In this document: in pieces, positions 61,826-64,000 of the stretch
Layout of the letters: each line of letters begins with the position of its first letter
Position numbering within the stretch: position 1 is the stretch's first letter
Origin: Agrobacterium tumefaciens
Lineage (GTDB): Bacteria > Pseudomonadota > Alphaproteobacteria > Rhizobiales > Rhizobiaceae
DNA length: 64,000 nt
Assembly: GCA_025560025.1 (NCBI GenBank)
Contig: CP048487.1
Coordinates: 1-64,000, forward strand
Direction: 5' to 3'
The notes under the pieces: model-generated
What the model was told of the DNA's origin: nothing
Seen by the model: only the letters and a program-made list of their open reading frames with translations
Database searches by the model: none
Position numbers and translations under genes: made by a program

Positions 61826-62182
61826 ATGGGACAAGAACGTCTGATACGTCAACTGACCCCCGATGTTCAACGGCGGCTCGCGGCGGTACTGCTCTGGTTT
61901 GCGATTACCGATCAGTTTTTCAAGGGTTCCCGGAACATCTGCATCAGTCACCTTCGGCCGCGGCAATACCTGGCAGGGCTGATCGATACTTTGATCGGTT
62001 ACTGGGTCGTCGGCATTCCCGCGATGTTCGCCTTCGGATACGGAGCCGGATGGGGAAGTTACGGCGTATGGTTCGGGGTATGCATTGGCTTTGCGGTGAC
62101 GAGCGTTCTGCTTTGGCTGCGTTTCGTTTCTGAACTCCGCAATGCCTCCGAACCGGGACAGGTGCCGGCGGTCTCCATCTAA
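61826..62182 (+). pseudogene. MATE efflux transporter, C-terminal remnant
   Basis: LLWFAITDQFFKGSRN followed by LIDTLIGYWVVGIPAMFAFGYGAGWGSYGVWFGVCIGFAVTSVLL resembles the last membrane helices of MATE/NorM proteins (GYW.IG.P....G...G..GVW.G). The segment between, where MATE proteins have RG..DTR.P, is scrambled, and the first ten helices are absent. Confidence 0.55.
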
Positions 62183-62759
62183 TCGCCTACCGTTGATCCA
62201 GCGCCTCACAAATCCATTAAAACATGTTTAATCAATGAAGTCACAAACTGGCCGACCTACTACCCATCCTCCATGAAGGTCGACGAGATCGTCAGTGAGA
62301 TGAAGGCGCACTGATCGCACCATTGACGACAGATCAGGGACAGGCGCTGGGTCCATCCGGCGCTTGTTCTTGTTGCTGTCTGTGAATTGGTGTTTCGTGC
62401 CGCGGCTGGCATGAGCTGCTCGAACTTCAGCGCACATTCCGCCATGGCCTGCTATTCCAATGGCTAGTTTCACACCTCGATAGGTCGGGGTCGCGGAGTG
62501 CAGGATTGAACAACGGGTCGGCGGTGCGGATCCATTCAAGGCAAGGCGCTCATTTCGGTGGTTAGCGGCCCGATCACTCAAGTTGCATGTTTTCATCCGG
62601 ATCTGAGCACTGTCCTCTACCGCGCAAACTATTTCATAAACAGCAATAAACTCAAAATTATTCCTGCAATTGTGAGCGGAGACATCTGGCGGCAATATCA
62701 ACCTGTCAGACGAACACAGCGTCGCCTGAAGTTTCAATAACGAAATCGCAGGACGCGAA
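62183..62759. other. 577 bp with no recognisable gene
   Basis: No credible frame. It must contain the promoter of the haloperoxidase gene, in the AT-rich part around 62630-62700. Confidence 0.4.
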
Positions 62760-63740
62760 ATGACCCAGAACATCCCTCCAATGACACGCAGAGGCGTGCT
62801 GCTTTCCGCAGGCGCTGCCGCAGCGGCTGTCGCAATTCCTCCCGCTTTTAGTTTTGCGGCGAAGGCTGCATCCGCCGCCAACCCAATCGAAGGAAACAAG
62901 ACCATGGCCTATGTAACCACCAAAGACGGCGTCGAAATCTTCTACAAGGACTGGGGCCCGAAGGATGCCCAGCCGATCATGTTCCACCATGGGTGGCCGC
63001 TCTCGTCCGATGACTGGGATGCGCAGATGCTGTTCTTCGTTTCCAAGGGTTTTCGCGTCGTCGCCCATGACCGCCGTGGCCATGGCCGTTCCGCCCAGGT
63101 TGCCGACGGTCACGACATGGATCACTACGCCGCCGACGCCTTTGCCGTCGTCGAAGCTCTCGACCTGAAGAATGCCGTCCATATTGGCCATTCCACCGGC
63201 GGTGGCGAAGTCGCCCGTTATGTCGCAAAACATGGCGAACCCGCCGGCCGTGTCGCCAAGGCGGTTCTCGTTTCCGCCGTGCCGCCGCTGATGCTCAAGA
63301 CCGAGGCCAATCCGGAAGGCTTGCCGATGGAGGTTTTTGACGGCTTCCGCTCGTCGCTCGCCGCAAACCGTGCGCAGTTCTTCAGCGATGTGCCGGCCGG
63401 CCCCTTCTATGGCTTCAACCGCGATGGTGCGACCGTTCATGAAGGCGTTATCCAGAACTGGTGGCGTCAGGGCATGATGGGCGGCGCAAAGGCCCATTAC
63501 GACGGCATCAAGGCCTTTTCGGAAACCGACCAGACCGAAGACCTGAAGAATATCAGCGTCCCGACACTGGTGCTGCATGGCGAAGACGACCAGATCGTGC
63601 CGATTGCCGACTCCGCCCTGAAATCGGTGAAGCTGTTGAAAAACGGCACGCTGAAGACCTATCCCGGCTTCTCACACGGCATGTTGACCGTGAATGCCGA
63701 TGTGCTGAACGCCGATCTGCTGGCCTTCATCAAGGGGTGA
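62760..63740 (+). CDS. Tat-exported non-haem haloperoxidase (alpha/beta hydrolase)
   Basis: 326 aa. The N terminus has a twin-arginine signal ([32 protein letters not shown]), so the enzyme is exported folded. The mature domain starts [23 protein letters not shown], as in cofactor-free chloroperoxidases. Catalytic Ser is in [10 protein letters not shown], Asp in HGEDDQIVP and His in FSHGM. An internal ATG at 62904 (MAYVTTKDG) has its own AAGGAAA site and could give a cytosolic form. A RidA gene follows 98 bases later. Confidence 0.93.
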   Translation: MTQNIPPMTRRGVLLSAGAAAAAVAIPPAFSFAAKAASAANPIEGNKTMAYVTTKDGVEIFYKDWGPKDAQPIMFHHGWPLSSDDWDAQMLFFVSKGFRVVAHDRRGHGRSAQVADGHDMDHYAADAFAVVEALDLKNAVHIGHSTGGGEVARYVAKHGEPAGRVAKAVLVSAVPPLMLKTEANPEGLPMEVFDGFRSSLAANRAQFFSDVPAGPFYGFNRDGATVHEGVIQNWWRQGMMGGAKAHYDGIKAFSETDQTEDLKNISVPTLVLHGEDDQIVPIADSALKSVKLLKNGTLKTYPGFSHGMLTVNADVLNADLLAFIKG

Positions 63741-63838
63741 TCGACGCTGGCGGCGGGTGCGGCCTCCCACGCGTCCGCCGTCTTTCAAATTGCTAATCCA
63801 CACGCGCGGATCGCGCTGCCTCACATTAGGAAACCATC

Positions 63839-64000
63839 ATGACGAACACGAAGAAAATCGCAAACCTCGGCGTCGCCTGGGAGCAAGCTTTCGGCTACGC
63901 ACAGGCCGTTCAGGTCAAGGATACAATTTATATCTCCGGACAGTTGAGCCACGACGGCGATGGCAACCTCGTCGCGCCAGCTATTCTCGATGATAAAGGC
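63839..64000 (+). CDS. RidA-family protein, cut by the window end
   Basis: First 54 codons from ATG 63839 (MTNTKKIANLGVAWEQAFGYAQAVQVKDTIYISGQLSHDGDGNL). The segment TIYISGQLSHDGDGNLVAP is typical of RidA/YjgF proteins, which hydrolyse reactive enamine/imine intermediates. Cotranscription with the haloperoxidase is likely. The active-site Arg lies beyond the window. Confidence 0.88.
   Translation, partial: MTNTKKIANLGVAWEQAFGYAQAVQVKDTIYISGQLSHDGDGNLVAPAILDDKG

Noticed and set aside
62706-63578. A 290-codon minus-strand frame opposite the haloperoxidase
   Set aside because: Antisense image of a gene with a complete catalytic triad; its sequence has no recognisable motif.

Overview
The window opens at the first base of a repA gene and continues through repB and repC, so it is the replication end of a repABC replicon. 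Such replicons are large low-copy plasmids (or chromids) of the Rhizobiales. GC-rich codon use, the protein families present and the heavy load of small rhizobial hypothetical genes fit an Agrobacterium/Rhizobium-group host. The genus is inferred; I could not compare against databases.

Layout. 1-3.7 kb: repABC with the antisense ctRNA between repB and repC. 3.9-9.8 kb: a LacI-regulated minus-strand catabolic operon (solute-binding protein, fused amino-acid-type ABC permease/ATPase, Gfo/Idh/MocA dehydrogenase, DAO-type FAD oxidase) with two perfect operators next to the divergent lacI-type gene. 9.8-12.6 kb: a gene graveyard with resolvase, VapBC, TauE/SafE and Crp remnants plus large palindromes. 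12.6-17.5 kb: a stress/cold cluster with small proteins, fatty acid desaturase, transglutaminase and a cold-shock protein; two of these transcripts share one promoter/leader. 17.6-18.8 kb: a tyrosine recombinase whose start codon lies in a perfect 11-7-11 inverted repeat resembling a recombination core site.

19.7-39.0 kb is the most interesting part, a defence-type island. It holds (i) a Mokosh type I-like pair (pseudokinase-helicase MkoA and PLD nuclease MkoB) followed in the same direction by a 2OG-dioxygenase-like gene and a HEPN/zinc-ribbon gene; (ii) a divergent PD-(D/E)xK/SEC-C protein; and (iii) a nine-gene minus-strand operon. That operon begins with a Mokosh type II-like helicase-PLD fusion, translationally coupled to two predicted secreted proteins, a complete His-Xaa-Ser radical-SAM system (HxsD, HxsB, HxsC, HxsA), a membrane helix-hairpin-helix protein and an SH3-domain membrane protein. 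The link between the helicase-nuclease and the Hxs peptide-modification system is the main candidate for an undescribed system.

39-48 kb: IS66 debris, small rhizobial genes, a pRiA4b ORF-3-like gene, a four-hairpin CCUCCUCCC (cuckoo/CcsR-type) small RNA ending in its own terminator, a PAS histidine kinase, an ABC exporter remnant and an MFS/ArsR pair. 48-64 kb: mostly regulator/efflux/enzyme pairs (methyltransferase and AraC, SnoaL-like and GlxA-type regulator, two MFS genes, MarR, hydrolases, Bcr/CflA-type MFS, nucleotidyltransferase, Tat-exported haloperoxidase, RidA cut by the window end), interspersed with frameshifted genes (VOC, Lrp, MATE, GST, IS21). No rRNA, tRNA or CRISPR array was seen.
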